Positions 35,701 to 47,460 of a DNA stretch of 64,000 bases are shown in pieces; position 1 is the first letter of the stretch, and the number at the start of each line of letters is the position of its first letter. A program made the position numbers and the translations under genes. Source of the stretch: Morinoia aosen. Taxonomy: Eukaryota; Arthropoda; Malacostraca; Amphipoda; Talitridae. The notes beneath the pieces are model-generated. The model was not told the DNA's origin and did not search any database. It saw nothing but the letters and a program-made list of their open reading frames with translations. Where the stretch lies: assembly GCA_030386875.1 (NCBI GenBank), contig CM059569.1, forward strand, positions 44,803,842 to 44,867,841. Direction: 5' to 3'.

Positions 35701-38700
35701 AAAAAGACTCGTTTCCTCTATCGTTCCTGCACTCAATTGGTTCCTGTACAGAGTGTCCACAAAAATTAATCCACTGACTGGTATTTGGACATATGATACC
35801 ATAACCATACTATAGTTTAATTTTGATACATGGTTCCGGTATCAGATGTACATTCATCTGTCAGTGGATACGTTTTTTTGTGGACACCCTGTATATTAGC
35901 TGATTTAGTAAAAGCCTTCAAAATCAATACCTGGTATGAAGCTCTGAGCCTGTCGCTCCATTATTTACGAATGCAGTTTACTTGTAAATTTAGTTGAGGC
36001 CTGGAGAGGGGCAGAGCTATTATTTTTTAATGGAGGTTACAGAATGAGCCATAACTTTGTGTTAGAACTATCACCGCAAGAAATTTGAAGGACTGGATGT
36101 AGAAAGATTTTGCTGCCAAAAGCATGGTTACAAGTAAAGTATGAGAATAAACTTAGTCTAACAGTAATCTATCACACACTAGCATTGTGAGCCAAATAAG
36201 CCATTGGACTTTATTGGTATGTAACTTAGAGGAGATAAACAAACTCTGAACTAAAGCTGATGCCAGTGCCAGTTTAATGACGGTGGTTGTGATAATGGTA
36301 ATACGAGTACAAAAGTCCTGGTGCTACAGGGCTCAAGTTTGTTTTGTTTCCTCCTTACACAGCAGTATGAGGTGGCTGCTCGATATTCAGGGCTTTTTGA
36401 ATGCCCTTACCTTCTTATACAGATGTTCTACTGTCAATATTTGTTCTAAGGGTTTCTCTTTATTCATGGAGTTCTAAAAACTATTTCCATGCTCCTTATA
36501 AATTTAAATAAAATTACCCAACTGAAACTAATTATGTGCAAACAAAAAACTTATTTGGAAAATGCTCTGGGTAGGAATTTGTGTTGAGAGGGGCTTCTTG
36601 CTTACACAGCTCATTTATAAAAATTTTTACTCGATCCATTCAGGTCAAAGTGAGTCAAGTCAAGTAAGGTTGGGTCAGTGTGTAAAATTTATGACATTAG
36701 ACTCCTAAAGGCTAAAGTGGGGCCTATATCTGTTGATTGCTCCCAAATGTTGGAAGACTCGGAAACAGCAAGAAACTAGAAGCCTATACATATAATTAAA
36801 ATGGAACAATATTAGCAAAATATAAAAAACTTCAGGCATGTAACCCATTGGTGCATTTACAAAAGTTCAAATTTTGCATATTTCCAATGTATCCATAATA
36901 TTAATGATGCTATACTTAAAGTAAACGTTCTGTTAAAAAAGAAAATAAGTTCGTATTGAGGCTCCTGTACATCTGGAATCAATGTTAGTTCTGTACAGGG
37001 TTTTCAATGATTTATTAGACCTGCATTTGTAACTGCAAGTTTTTTTTACTCGGTTTACACTAAATGAATTTTCATTTCATCTCTATCTAATGTGTACAAT
37101 ACTCCTACGTGCGTAGATTCAACAGAGCTAATAATGAAGTTCAGGAAATATCTTGATTTTGTGCAAGTGTTGCTTGGTTCTCTGATGTGTAAGGAGGAAA
37201 TATTGACTTCTTGCAGAGGCTATCTGCAAATTAATAACCAATTATAAATTTTTCATTTAGGTAGAACAAACCTCTCCTACAAAGAAATTTGAAAAGTTTT
37301 CATTTTGCAGGGCGCAGGCCTCATTCTTTCGCTGGAGGAGTCTGTGGCGGAGTCGAAGCGGCCTCGTTTCCGCTCCATCTTTGTAATGACGATGGTCGGC
37401 CTGACAGTGCTCTACGTCTGCTTCGGTGCCTCTGGCTACCTCTCCTTTGGACCTAGTCAGTCGATGTTTTAATGATCGTTGGTGATGTTTAATAAAGGTC
37501 TTCCTATCACGGGGATACAGCTATTGTATCTATTATTAGCAATCCCATGGGGAAAATTAGCTTTCCCAGGGAAAAATGTGTGACGGCCCAAGCAGAAAAT
37601 TTGTTAGGCCTTCTTTTTGTTGAAATAAACTGTTTTTTTGTCCTGTTTTTCAGCACCTACTACGTTATTCTTCAACTTCTACCTTGTTTATCTATGCCCC
37701 CTTCTGCATAGGTTCCTCATTCCCTCATCTCTATACTAAAGAGTGCCTCACTCTCTTTAGATGGCTTTTTTTTTAGCGGGTTGAGAGGCTTAAACTAACA
37801 TCTAATTTAATAGATATTGGTGACGTTTAATAAAGATCTTTCACTTGAACATTACTGTAGCTGTTGTCTAGTTAGCTAGGGGCTGGCTGCTTGCTATAGG
37901 ATACTGTTTTATTAATTTTAAGGGCATGAAAATGAATTAAAATTTGATGTACGTGGGCGTTCAAATTTTTGGTCATTTTTAGTTTATCTAAAGCTCAGTT
38001 GAAGATGTTATCAATTTTTTCCTCTCACAGCGAGTTTTCAATGTTTTGTTTACAGGGTTACTCTCGTAGTCATGTGCAAGGACATCTTGTGAATAAAATT
38101 AATTTTGTTCACTTTTGCTTTAATCAGTGCTTTTTGGTAATCATTTGAAGCTCATTTGCTGTGGGAAATTTATACATATTCTGAAAGATTATTTGAGCCA
38201 CGCGCTGAATTCTGTGAAACATTGTACCTATTACAGAACTCATTAGTCCTTTCAATAAACCATGTGGTATCAACTTGTCCATGTTGAATAGAACAGCGCC
38301 GTCCTATCGTCTGGGTTTCTGGCCTTGTAATGTACTTCAATGCCTGGATCAAAATGGGTTTCTATCAATTATTTAACATCTAAGATGTCGCTTATATGGC
38401 CAGGCAATCATGAAAATTCTTATTACATATATCTTATTAAAAATTAGATGTCTTGGAGTGTCGTTTGTCTTGTTGCAAACTTGACGATTTGTGTTAGTGT
38501 TTGTATACAACATAAAGATGGTGGGGTGATTCTCTTGCTTAGTTACTAGCCTTGGTTACAGGTAGCATTGATTGTCTACTTTTTAAGTGTTTTGGTAGAT
38601 AAAGGTAATCATGCCTGCAGATGAAGTTGTGCACTACTTTTATTTTCACTTTTTGTATATCTTCTTTTATCGATTTGTAGACTACCTTATCTTTTTTAGC

Positions 38701-41700
38701 AATGCTAACATTTGGTATTTATGTTGAAGTATTAAATACTCGTATTTTTTCTGTTCTGGGTTCAGCCTATTATTTTGATCGTTTAACTTTGTTCATTACT
38801 AGCAGGCTTTGAGTCACTGTTGAGTCTTTGTGCTGCTTTCCTCGGTAGCCTATTTCTAGTAGTACTCAGTATAAGTTAACACATGTGCTTTTCAGATACG
38901 GAGGACATCATCACACTGAACCTGCCACATGGAAGAGGGGCCATCGACTTTGCTGCGCTCGTAAAGATCTGCTTGGGCATCTCGCTGTTCTTCACGTACC
39001 CCATGATGCTCTTCCCTGTGAGCCACCTGCTCGATAAGACTTGCGGGCTACACACCACTTCCAGCGGGGTGAGACTGGCGAAGTAGCGTGCCCATTTTGT
39101 GGGGGTCCTAACCCATGCTTGGTGTGTTCCAAAGGTCACGTTATACTAGGACTGTTTTACTCTTTTGGCAGGTATAGGAGTTGCTTTGGTGAGCTCATTT
39201 TTTTGTGAAAGAAATGCAAAGGATAAATGGGGTCAAGTACACGGCTTGTCCTGAAAAATTAGCAGTTTTAAAAATACTTTAGTTTGTAGAATATTGATGC
39301 TAGAAGGTTGCAATAGGTTACATTGAAAAGAATAGGAAGTAAAGTATTATTATATTTCAATAATTTTGCCCATTTGACATACCGGAAGGACAGAAACCAA
39401 AATCAACATTAGAAAGATTTTCATTAACGGTGGTAAACGAAATCAGTGAAAAAATTGTCTGCCGAGACACTGAAGAAAACTGTTTTTTATTCTTAAAAAA
39501 TGAAAAACTTTTGATATCCGGTCCGAGGGCTGTTTTCCACCTTTGGCAGACATAAGACCTACTTAAGGGGGCCCTCCGAGGCCCCTTTTCTCTCCGATGG
39601 TCATTTTTTATGTTTTTTTTGAAAAAGGACCCTTAGGTGGTGGACTATTCGGTCCAAAAATTTTATGGCGCTGCGGACAATAGATCCCCCCCCAGGGGAC
39701 CCAATTTATAAGGGGACCAAAATCTTAAATTTTCGACCCCATTTCGACCCCATATAAAAAAAAAACAAAAGAATAAATGGCAAATTTGCGAATGTACTTT
39801 TGTTAGATATGTTCCAAGGATTCTAAAACTGTCTTTATTTTTGTTCTAGCATAAAAACTCAATGAGTTCTATTCTTTTGAAATATCAATACCAGTGGACT
39901 AAAAACCAATATGTCAAATTTTTTCAAAAACTAAGGCCTGAATCAAAAAAATGTATAGAAGAAATTGTTTTTTTTTTTCAAAAGTTACATTTAATAGTCA
40001 AATTTCATAATAATGAGACTGAAAACAAAAAATTTCATAATTTTATGAAATAAGTAAATTATTTTTTTATCATTTATTTTTTTCTAAAATAAAATTCACA
40101 GTGTGAATATGATGTTATACATGGAGATTATCAAAATTAAAATGAAAACAGCATTCAATTACATAAATTTTCCATTATATTACACTTCAACAAAAAATTT
40201 TGCTTTTCGCTTTTACTGAAAAGTTACTTCTTTTCAAAATTCAAAAAGATAGAAGTCAAAAAGTTTTTATGCTAGGAAGAAAACAAAGACAGTTTTAGAA
40301 TCCATGGAACATTTCTAACAAACTGATTGGCTTTGATTTTCCGATTTGTACATTTAATTTTTTTTAGGCTTGTTCAAAGCCTAAAAAATAGGTATATTTT
40401 AGGTATTGATCAAATATCGCATATCGAGAAAAAATAAAGCTTCAAATAGAAATTCCAGGTCAATCAGCTTGTTCGCAATATCACGAGGATTCCAAAACTG
40501 TCTTTGAATTTTTTCTAGCATAAGAACTTTTTGACTTCTATCTTTTTGAAATACGTACAAAAATTACTCAGAAAACTTATTTTTCAAATTTTTCGAAAAA
40601 ACTAAGGCCAAATCAAAAAAAGTTTTCCCGCCAAATATGTTTCTCTTTCCAAAATACATATACTGGCTGAATTTCAGACCAATCGGATCAAAATTCAGGT
40701 TTAAGCGGAGGGCCCCCTTAAATGAGCAAATCTTTTGTGAGAAAAGTGCTGAGGATAAAATCTCTAAATTAGTTTTTTTTGTCATTCATTTGGGGGTTTA
40801 GAAGCTCCAGTCTTTTATATTAGGGTCAAATAGAACTGCGTGGTTGTCTTTATATTTGCTGTCTGCAAATCTTTCATTTCATTGGATAAACTTTTATGAA
40901 TTGGTCCTTGAAGAAATTGTTGTGTGTATTAGCTGATATTTTTTCTTTGTATGATAAACTGTACAATCGCTTGACGAGAAACATTGCATTTTTGTCGCAC
41001 GAGAAACTTTATGAAATGAATTTATATTTCCTTTTCTGTGTTCAGAACTTCATGCGGCTGCTGGTTGTGTGCTCGACGGGCTTGGTGGTGATCGCCATCC
41101 CTAATTTTGGAGTGCTGATCAGCCTCATCGGGGCCACATGCTGCACTTTGCTCGCCTTCATTCTGCCCGCCCTCTTCCACTTGCGGATCTTCAGAGCGTA
41201 AGTTGGGTCGCTGACGTTTCTTGTGAGATACGAATACCTATATTTTTGTAGTCTATATTTTCCTCGCACGCATTTCAAAAGCGGTGTTTGCAATTTCTTT
41301 TAGATTTTATTATATTCGTTTTATAGAAGAATTTTTAACTCTTATTATGATAGCATGTACATAGCTTCTGGGACAGTTGAAAGTCTTAGGTAAAGATTCC
41401 TGTTATACTTTCTGAATGCTTTAAGCTAGAAACTGAGAGTAGATGTTTGTATGTTATATTCGTAAGATTTAATTCGGGGCTTTATAGGGACAGGGGTTGT
41501 CAATAAGAATTTTGCTGATGTATGAATATCGTGCCGGTATAAATTGCATCATGTCATGCTTATATAGCCTGCTAAAAAATAGTCTATTTAAAATTTCTTT
41601 GGTTGTAAAATATAAGTGCTAGAACGCTAAAATAGGTCTCATTGAAAAGTACAGGATTTAAAATTTTGTTTTATTTCAACAATTTTATTTATTTGGCAAG

Positions 41701-43143
41701 ACAGAAAGAATTGACATGGTAAGGTTTTTAATTAACGATAATAAAACGAAATCAGTAAAAAAATTGTCTGCTGAGGCACAGGTAAGGAAAACTACAGTTT
41801 ATTTCATTCTCAAAAACCCCTCGGGAGGATACAATTATTGTATCTATGAGAACTAGCGCTCCCAGGGGGACAATGTGAGGACCCGAGCTAAAGGTTAGGT
41901 AGGCCTTCCTTTTTGTAGAAATAAAATGTTTTTGTTATATAAGGACCATCTTTTTTTCGATTCACTGCTGTCCTGTTCTTCAGCACCCACTATTTTCCTC
42001 TTCAACTTTTTCTTGTTTCATGAACTTCTTTTCTAGCTTACTGTTTCTATGCCTTTCTGCATAGATTCCGCGTTTCCTCAACTCCATACTAAATGGTGCC
42101 TTCCTCCTTTCTCTCTTTGGATCGCATTTGTTGCTGGGAAAGGAGGCTAAAACTAACGACTAAACTAAAACTTCATTTTCAAAAAAAAAAAAATTATTTA
42201 AAAGCTTATAAAATGCTATGTCATCAAGAAATCTCACCGCAGGTTAAAGATCGGAGGTTATTTTTCCGCAGAATAAAAAAACATGAGCAGTTCTGACCAA
42301 ATAAACAAAATTATTGAAATAAAATAAAACTTTAAATTTTGCTCTTTCTAGCAGCTTTCTAGCACTAATATTTTATAAACTACAACATTTTTTATAGTGG
42401 ATACTATTTAGCGGGCACCCACACTCTTTTAATGTCTGTATTCATATCTGTGATAGTAATGGTTAGTAGATGTTCTCTCCTGTATAAATATCTTATGAAC
42501 TTTAGTATAAAAATGCCTGAATTTCATGACTCGACCAATAATTACACACAAATCACAAGGCCTTCACTGTTTGTGCAGTCGTCTGTCCAAGCGTCAGCGC
42601 TACTTTAACTGGCTGCTGGTGATCCTTGGCACGCTGGGCTCCATCGTGGGCCTGTGGGACACCTTCAGTCGGATGGGGCTGGACGCCGTGGTCACCGTGG
42701 ACGAGCTCTCCACTGCCGCTAATGCTACTCGCAACAGCAGCTCAGCTCACTTGAACCAGTCCCTCAACTTCCCCCTTGAGATCGTCCAAGGTTTGCATAA
42801 CATCACGGGCACCAGCAATGGTAGCGCTGCCAAGACTCCTACAGAGCAGAATGTGTTGTTCGGTACTGCTGGCATTAGCGTCTTGAGTACTGCAAGTATA
42901 GAGGCTAAACCAAGCAACTCCAGTTTAACAGAGACGAATAATTCTTTGTCACCTGCGTCAAACAAAGGCACTGGAAGTATAGGTGCTACTAGCCCCAAGA
43001 CGAACATAGATATACCTGGTTTAGAGTCTATAAAGGAGGATTCTGCTCTCATTGATAAGGTACGTGATCAGTCAACTTTGGTAAGTGGAGAGGTTCTAAC
43101 AGCAAGTTCTGGTGGCACGGAAAGAGCCAAGCCAAATCAGTGA
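23748..43143 (+). CDS. Amino acid transporter, AAAP family (SLC36/AVT-like)
   Basis: A multi-pass membrane transporter of the amino acid/auxin permease family, probably moving small neutral amino acids; substrate and membrane are not determinable here. Coding exons: 23748-23864, 30037-30183, 32859-33024, 33540-33687, 35301-35448, 37311-37455, 38896-39068, 41046-41197, 42579-43143; they join without frame breaks into 586 residues. The ATG (CAACCATGG, good context) opens a short N-terminus leading into TM1, KIIANIFISFIGAGMLGLPY, with the family GAGxLGLPYAF signature. Later segments include GFCCGYLIYLCKNL, GAGLILSLEESV, LYVCFGASGYLSFG, ISLFFTYPMMLFPVSHLL, IPNFGVLISLIGA and a last hydrophobic segment to residue ~431. 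An acidic Ser/Asp loop (residues ~92-104) and a 155-residue Ser/Thr/Asn-rich tail with seven N-x-S/T sites are unusual. Intron 1 is 6.2 kb and full of transposons; intron 2 has a GC donor. Confidence 0.9.
23979..24230. mobile_element. M8 MITE fragment at the start of the intron-1 nest
   Basis: Begins GGTAAATCTGAAGGATATGACAG, the terminal sequence of the intact M8 copy at 29292, and carries the same interior words (AAATAAACAAGTTTTCTTC variants). No matching right end adjacent to it, so truncated or interrupted. Confidence 0.6.
25057..27125. mobile_element. Terminal-inverted-repeat element inside pogo copy 2
   Basis: The ends are inverted repeats of about 65 bp with roughly four mismatches (25057-25121 versus 27061-27125), beginning GGCAGGC[T/C]GCAGCC. 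Just inside the left end, a second set of inverted and direct copies (about 25110-25280, 25345-25500, 25530-25690; shared 'GTGTTATAAACAC', 'TTTCTGTACTTTTCAG', 'GTGGTGGACT') forms a strong secondary foldback. The 25700-27050 interior has no recognisable transposase. No target-site duplication was found. Confidence 0.65.
27126..27272 (-). pseudogene. pogo-type transposase helix-turn-helix, truncated by insertion
   Basis: Starts at the ATG complementary to 27270-27272: MAPRKKHHYCNDDLVHALAE, then a helix-turn-helix core with SIRNASDKYGVPKTTLQERV. This copy keeps the frame that is broken in copy 1. After ERVQG the reading frame runs into the terminal repeat of the inserted element and stops shortly after, so no DDE domain follows. 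Confidence 0.7.
28400..29200. mobile_element. M8 MITE copy interrupted by a SINE-B
   Basis: The arms on either side of the SINE-B at 28537-28890 match the intact M8 element (ATGGTAATAACATCAAAATA, 'GAGGTATAGCGGTAGGTTTG', 'TCAAACACTGGAGTTGCGGT'). Ends are approximate. Confidence 0.6.
28537..28890 (+). mobile_element. SINE-B retroposon, full length (354 bp)
   Basis: Begins CCCCTCAGGGGGATACAATT and ends with a TAAACTAAACT-type tail. It is bracketed by a perfect 16-bp duplication AATTAGTATTTAACGA at 28521-28536 and 28891-28906. The best-defined copy of the family. Confidence 0.93.
29292..29836. mobile_element. M8 MITE, intact, 8-bp target-site duplication
   Basis: A 545-bp element starting GGTAAATCTGAAGGATATGA and ending with its reverse complement, with inverted arms of roughly 160 bp. 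GAAATGTC occurs on both sides (29284-29291 and 29837-29844), an 8-bp target-site duplication of the length made by hAT-type transposases. No coding capacity. Confidence 0.85.
30278..32085. mobile_element. Non-autonomous transposon with GGGCGGTAA subterminal motifs
   Basis: The left end TAGGGTACCGTAACAATTGC and the reverse complement of the right end TAGGATATTGTAACAATTAC match at 20 of 24 positions over the repeat; both start at TA. The motif GGGCGG or GGCGGTAA recurs inside near both ends (about 30655, 30718, 31826, 31837, 32061). No transposase frame seen. It lies in transporter intron 2. Confidence 0.7.
31245..31700. repeat. Three ~180-bp tandem units inside the intron-2 transposon
   Basis: Each unit contains 'TCTGTGATAC', 'CAATGAGTG', 'TTTAAGGA' and 'TATGCAC[A/G]GAGTA'. 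The third unit (from about 31615) is partial and diverged. Short reading frames through it repeat the same peptide and are not genes. Confidence 0.65.
34303..34359 (+). pseudogene. Copy of transporter exon 1 start inside intron 4
   Basis: 57 bp matching 23731-23787 with a single mismatch: the last 17 bases before the ATG and the first 40 coding bases (MGGLGARSHGITS). The match ends abruptly; the frame continues for about 26 codons to a TAG. There is no intron-proximal exon 1 sequence, so only the leader/start part was copied. Confidence 0.85.
35477..35720. mobile_element. MITE family R, copy 2
   Basis: TAGAGGAAACAAGG at the left and GTTTCCTCTA at the right. The interior ('AATAGTGGTGCCAGATTTGG', 'GGGCTGCTATTGGTCCGTTG') matches copy 1 at 14487-15130. 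It lies just after transporter exon 5, in intron 5. Confidence 0.75.
35747..35893. mobile_element. mariner-like MITE
   Basis: A 147-bp hairpin starting TACAGAGTGTCCACAAAAAT and ending TTTGTGGACACCCTGTA. The ends resemble mariner termini, and TA is present at both edges. Adjacent to MITE R. Confidence 0.75.
37503..37816 (+). mobile_element. SINE-B retroposon in transporter intron 6
   Basis: A diverged family member (GGGGATACAGCTATTGTATC start, TTGAGAGGCTTAAACTAACA end). The flanks 37479-37502 and 37817-37840 match over 24 bp with two mismatches, an unusually long duplication. Confidence 0.82.
39230..39520. repeat. Dispersed repeat Y, copy in intron 7
   Basis: Similar in order and wording to 41570-41816 in intron 8 ('CGAAATCAGTGAAAAAATTG', 'GTCTGC[C/T]GAG[A/G]CAC', 'CATTGAAAAG[A/T][A/C]'). 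Nature unknown. Confidence 0.5.
39563..40721. mobile_element. TTAA-flanked foldback element, family P
   Basis: Perfect 16-bp terminal inverted repeats TTAAGGGGGCCCTCCG at 39563-39578 and 40706-40721. If the outer TTAA is the duplicated target, the element proper is GGGGGCCCTCCG...CGGAGGGCCCCC, a piggyBac-type arrangement. The interior repeats 'GATTC[C/T]AAAACTGTCTTT' and its reverse complement several times, making it strongly self-complementary. No transposase frame. It lies in transporter intron 7. Confidence 0.75.
41570..42360. repeat. Dispersed repeat Y, copy in intron 8, interrupted by a SINE-B
   Basis: 41570-41816 resembles 39230-39520. After the SINE-B, 42190-42360 reads back as an approximate inverted copy ('AACAAAATTATTGAAATAAA', 'GCACTAATATTTTATAAACT'), so the full repeat is probably a foldback element. 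Confidence 0.5.
41817..42171 (+). mobile_element. SINE-B retroposon, full length (355 bp)
   Basis: Begins CCCCTCGGGAGGATACAATT and ends ACTAAACTAAAAC. It is bracketed by TTCATT[C/T]TCAAAAA at 41803-41816 and 42172-42185 (14 bp, one mismatch). Confidence 0.88.
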
Positions 43144-46100
43144 CAGATGCATTCAAAAGAAAGACGACCGAGCAGCTGGGGTGACGAGAGATAGCTCCTG
43201 GGACACAAGTATTTGGAGACAATCTGATCGACGTGCAACATTTGAAGTATTTTATATGGTAAGATTCTCACATTTGGTAATGCTCGCCGTGGAAGAGCAT
43301 TGCAGAATAGGTTTGTGCCTACGCCTGGATGCTAAAACAGCTCCCAATTGTGTGTATCTAGCCTCAACATGCAGTGTTGGTGAAAGTGAGGATATTTTAC
43401 TATATATTTTTACTTAGGTCTTTATATGTATTTATGAGTGCTTATACGGTGCAATGAATTATCTAGTTATCACTTAATAATATGTTGATATTTTAATATC
43501 TTCTATTTCTGCTTTCAAATTAAGTTGCTTTTGTGTCGAGAATATCGTTATTGTTTATTTATGTAATGCGCGTGCTCGTCATGTCTGCATTTTCCAGGTT
43601 TGCTCAGCTAGTACTAACGTTGCCTGGGGTGACTGCTTCCATTTGTTACCTTGCTCTTGCAGCGGCTGTGGTGTTGTAGCTTTCTGTAATCCTCAGTACT
43701 CTGTTTTGGGATACCTCTTATTAATCATCAACATTTATTGGTAGCCATATTGCCACATAAGTTCTGTGGATGTAGTTTGTTTCTAATAAGGGCAATTTAG
43801 CTGTGGAATTTTTCCCGGAGTTAGTTATTTGCGATGAGCTTATTTTTTGCGTGCCTTTTATGCAGAGCGCTGACTTCAGTTTAAGTGCTGGATAGTCTTC
43901 TAACAACTTCTTCAGCTGATAAGATGGTCATTAGTTTTTATGATAAGCTGCATGTAAACCTAGCATTTTAGTTGACGAGCAACAGCTACTCTTTGAGTTG
44001 ACTACAGCTGCTTGACCATTCTGCCCCAGCTTATCTCATTGAATGAGAAAGGCGTGTTTTAAAATAGGGGCTGTAAAATATTTATCTCTGAACTACCAGA
44101 CTCAGACTCCTTCATTTTTATGAATTATCTCAGGGTGTCATACTTTTATTACTGTTACGGAATTTCTTTCATTAAGGTCTTTGCTTTCAAGAAATCACGT
44201 AGATTGAAATGGGACTTTTCTCACACCTACAACCCTGTATCATTGACTTATTCTCGCGCGTCATTTTCGTAATACAATGGCCTTTGCAGGTCATCATTAA
44301 ATTACTCAAAAGAGCTAATTGTACTTAAGAATATTAGTGTCCCTGTTTTGCGGTGGTGGAGGGAATGTGGCTGGTTAAGCGCTTTTTGTACGATTTCCGA
44401 AATTCGGGTTGGGTATTCTTCTCTTACTTCTGTTGATGTCGATTTGCAGTGGAAGATGTTGGAAAAATTTTGAAGCAATTTTTGCTTCTTTTAATGCTTT
44501 AAACTCCATGCCTTTTGTGGATGGAAGTTGGCTTATTTTTCTTTTCAAGAATACTTTTTTCTGACAGATGCTCAGCTAAGTTCTGAGTTAGCCAAGCTTT
44601 CTCTAAGTGGACATTTGCCTGAGGCTGAGGCCATGCGCACGAGTGGAGCAAAATTTTTGTTATATTTCTGCTAATAGGTATCCCAGATACTGCGTTTGTT
44701 TACATGTTGGGTGAACTTGGCATGTGGTTGGTGATGAAGATGCTAGGATCAGGATGTTCCAGGCTGGGTGAACTTAGATTGTAGTGGAAGGGAGGATGCC
44801 TGGATCAGGATTACGCACATCCTCCATGTAAAGAAATGTTCTGTAAACATTTCCTGATGGAGGATATAGCTGGAAATTGTTCGTTTAGTCCATCACAGAC
44901 GCTTCTGTTCGTCCTAGTGTCATGATATTGTGTTGTAGCAGACGCACAAAGTAGACGCCTCTCTCTCTGGTAACTTTAGTGCACTTTTTACTGCATATTT
45001 ATGATACACTTATACTGTGTTATTCCCGTTTCTATTATATAGGAACATAATATAGATGTGAGTGTGAATTATACATGTGTGAAATATACTGTGTGTGTCT
45101 GTGGGGGTGGTAGTAACTAAAGGCATCGTTTTTACAATCATACTCGAGTTCCTAAATTTTGTCAACATGAAAAAACTAGTCTCAAATCTGTAGAGAAGAT
45201 TTAGTGTTGGTTCAAGAAAGCATTTCTGTTAAATTAAAATATTTTGCCTTCAAGTTTCAAACTAGTAGCGAGCCAATTCCTATAAATATTTTGTTTTTAT
45301 GCTATTACCGCCTCATATTGCAATTACAAATCCTGCATTTCTGCTGCAAAGGCGTTACATAATATAATTTGCCTCAGTTTAGACAGTCCTTTCTGGTGCG
45401 TGTGGGTTTACTCTTTGATCATCAAAGCTGCTGGCACTGGTGAAGTTGGCTGCGAAGAGTAAGTGGTGTTTGTGAGGTGTAAGTGTGTTCTCAGTGTTGT
45501 AGATAAAATGTTACTTAGAACTGCACCTCGAACTTCACTGTCTCACCACTGTGTACTGCATGATATGAAATTAATCCGGGAGTTTCCTCAAGGCGCCGTC
45601 CCACGGAATAGCAGTTCATTACCAGTGTGTTTTGAAATGTATATTTTTTTCAGACAGCTTGAAAGTTGAGCATTTACACGACTTCTTTGAGTAGAATAAT
45701 ATCATACTTGTGCTACTGCAGGTTGTGTTTGTATTTTTGTTCAATGCACTACGTGGGGAATTTTTCAAGGTGTTCTACAATTTTTGAAAAAATCGCCTTC
45801 TGCTCCAGTTTCTGTCGTGAGATGCTTGGTTTGCAGTGTTGGGAGCTGTTACACCCCAAGTTGGGTTGTTAAATAACATATCTGAGTCTCAGATACCGGG
45901 AAAAACCCTAAAATAATTGTAATTATAATATTCCAATGTATAGTGAAGAAGGTGTTGTTGTCCGGTGTAGCTTTCTTTCTTTCTTTCTTAACATTATTTC
46001 GAAGTTTTTGCGATTTTTAAAAACGTTTGCGTTTTTAACCCAAAAACGTTTTTCTAAACTGAAATCTTGTGATCTGGTGAAGCCACTCAGAATTTACAAC

Positions 46101-46481
46101 TACTGTGTTTCTTTGTGATAGTCGCTATAGTTGAGGGAAAGAGTGGTTAAATAGTATGCTAAAGGTTCATGTGTTATATTCGAGGAGTTTTGACGTGAAA
46201 ATGTAACACAACTCTCGCTTGTTTTTACGAGCGTGGGCTGGCCTCCAAACTTTACAGAGAAAATAATTTATTGCATAATAAAAAACAAATTTGCTTACGA
46301 GATTGATGGAAACGTCCCATCTGTTCGAGGGTATATTGTGCCTTTCTATTGTTTCAAGGCTCGACAACCAGATTTGCTTGTGACCCAAACTGAACTTTGA
46401 ACGGCTCTCAAGGCAGAGTTGAACTAATGTTCTGCATTTTGTGCTGTGAAGTTTTTCAGTGCGAGTTCGCGCCCTCAGGGA
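43144..46481. other. Downstream of the transporter; no gene seen
   Basis: Probably includes the transporter 3' UTR. No canonical AATAAA directly after the stop; ATTAAA occurs at about 44297. Short frames have no recognisable content or splice context. Confidence 0.35.
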
Positions 46482-47460
46482 ATACAACTATTATATCTAT
46501 GGGACTTGGCACTCTAAGGAGGAAAATGGAAGGTGTTGAATTGAAAGTCAAGTAGGCCTTCCTTTTGATCAAATAGAATAGGTTTTTTGAACATATTTTT
46601 TTCAGTTCATTGCTGTCCTGTTGTTACCGTGCGCACTTTAATATAGGTTAAACCTCAACCTATCTGTGGAGTACCTTGCTCGTGACGTGTCATTTGGTGG
46701 CTACTTGTTGACTCGTGAGGATGTGACGCTGGGACACCTGCTTTTGAACGTGTATTTAACCCTATTTTTTTTGTTCTTTCCAGTAATTCGTAAAATCACT
46801 AATTGACCAACTAAAAGTGAATAATCTAAATCGATTAAATAAATTCAATTAAATTAAACCGGATTAAATTAACCGAATGAATTTCGGTATGTAGGAACTG
46901 TGGCTGAGCCGATGTGTAAACACCCCTGTATTTCCCGCCCACGCTCCATTTCTGGGGCTCTCCTAACTATTATCCTTTCATGGTTTCCTGATGTTTCCCT
47001 TATGTTCTTCACCACTGGTTTTCATTCCGCAATCCCTCCTGTGTAATTTACGCTGATTATGTTTCTGTTATAAATATACCTGACGCTTTTGGTTATTCTC
47101 CTTCATTTTCTTAAAGTCCTCTGGTAATCGGGAGAGCATTATTCTTTTTCCTAATTCGGCACCCGCTAACACTGTTTTTCAAGCACCTACTACTTTTTCA
47201 GCTTTTATCTTGTTTTATGAACTGCTTTACAAATTACTGTTTCTATGCGTAGGAAGCTTGTGTGGAAACACCCTTTATTCATAGATTCCAGTTCATTAAA
47301 CTCCATACTAAATGAAGCCTTACTTTTTGGCACACCTTTTTTGTGGTTAAGGAGATTTAAACTAACTTATTTGTCAAATCTTCGTTCTCTTAACTCTATA
47401 CCAAACGGTGCCTTCCTTCTCTCTTTATAACACCTTTGTTGTGGATTAGAAGGCTTGAAC
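46482..47460 (+). mobile_element. Old SINE-B copy split by later sequence
   Basis: 46482-46625 matches the 5' half of SINE-B (CCCTCAGGGAATACAACTAT ... TTCATTGCTGTCCTGTT). 47165-47345 resumes with the 3' half (TTTTTCAAGCACCTACTACT ... AGGAGATTTAAACTAACTTA), and 47380-47460 repeats its last part. The intervening ~540 bp is unrelated and unidentified. Confidence 0.65.

Noticed and set aside
42526..42578. An ATG at 42526 opening a frame through the last transporter exon
   Set aside because: The exon starts at 42579 after a good acceptor (TTTGTGCAG) that joins in frame with exon 8; the upstream codons are intron.
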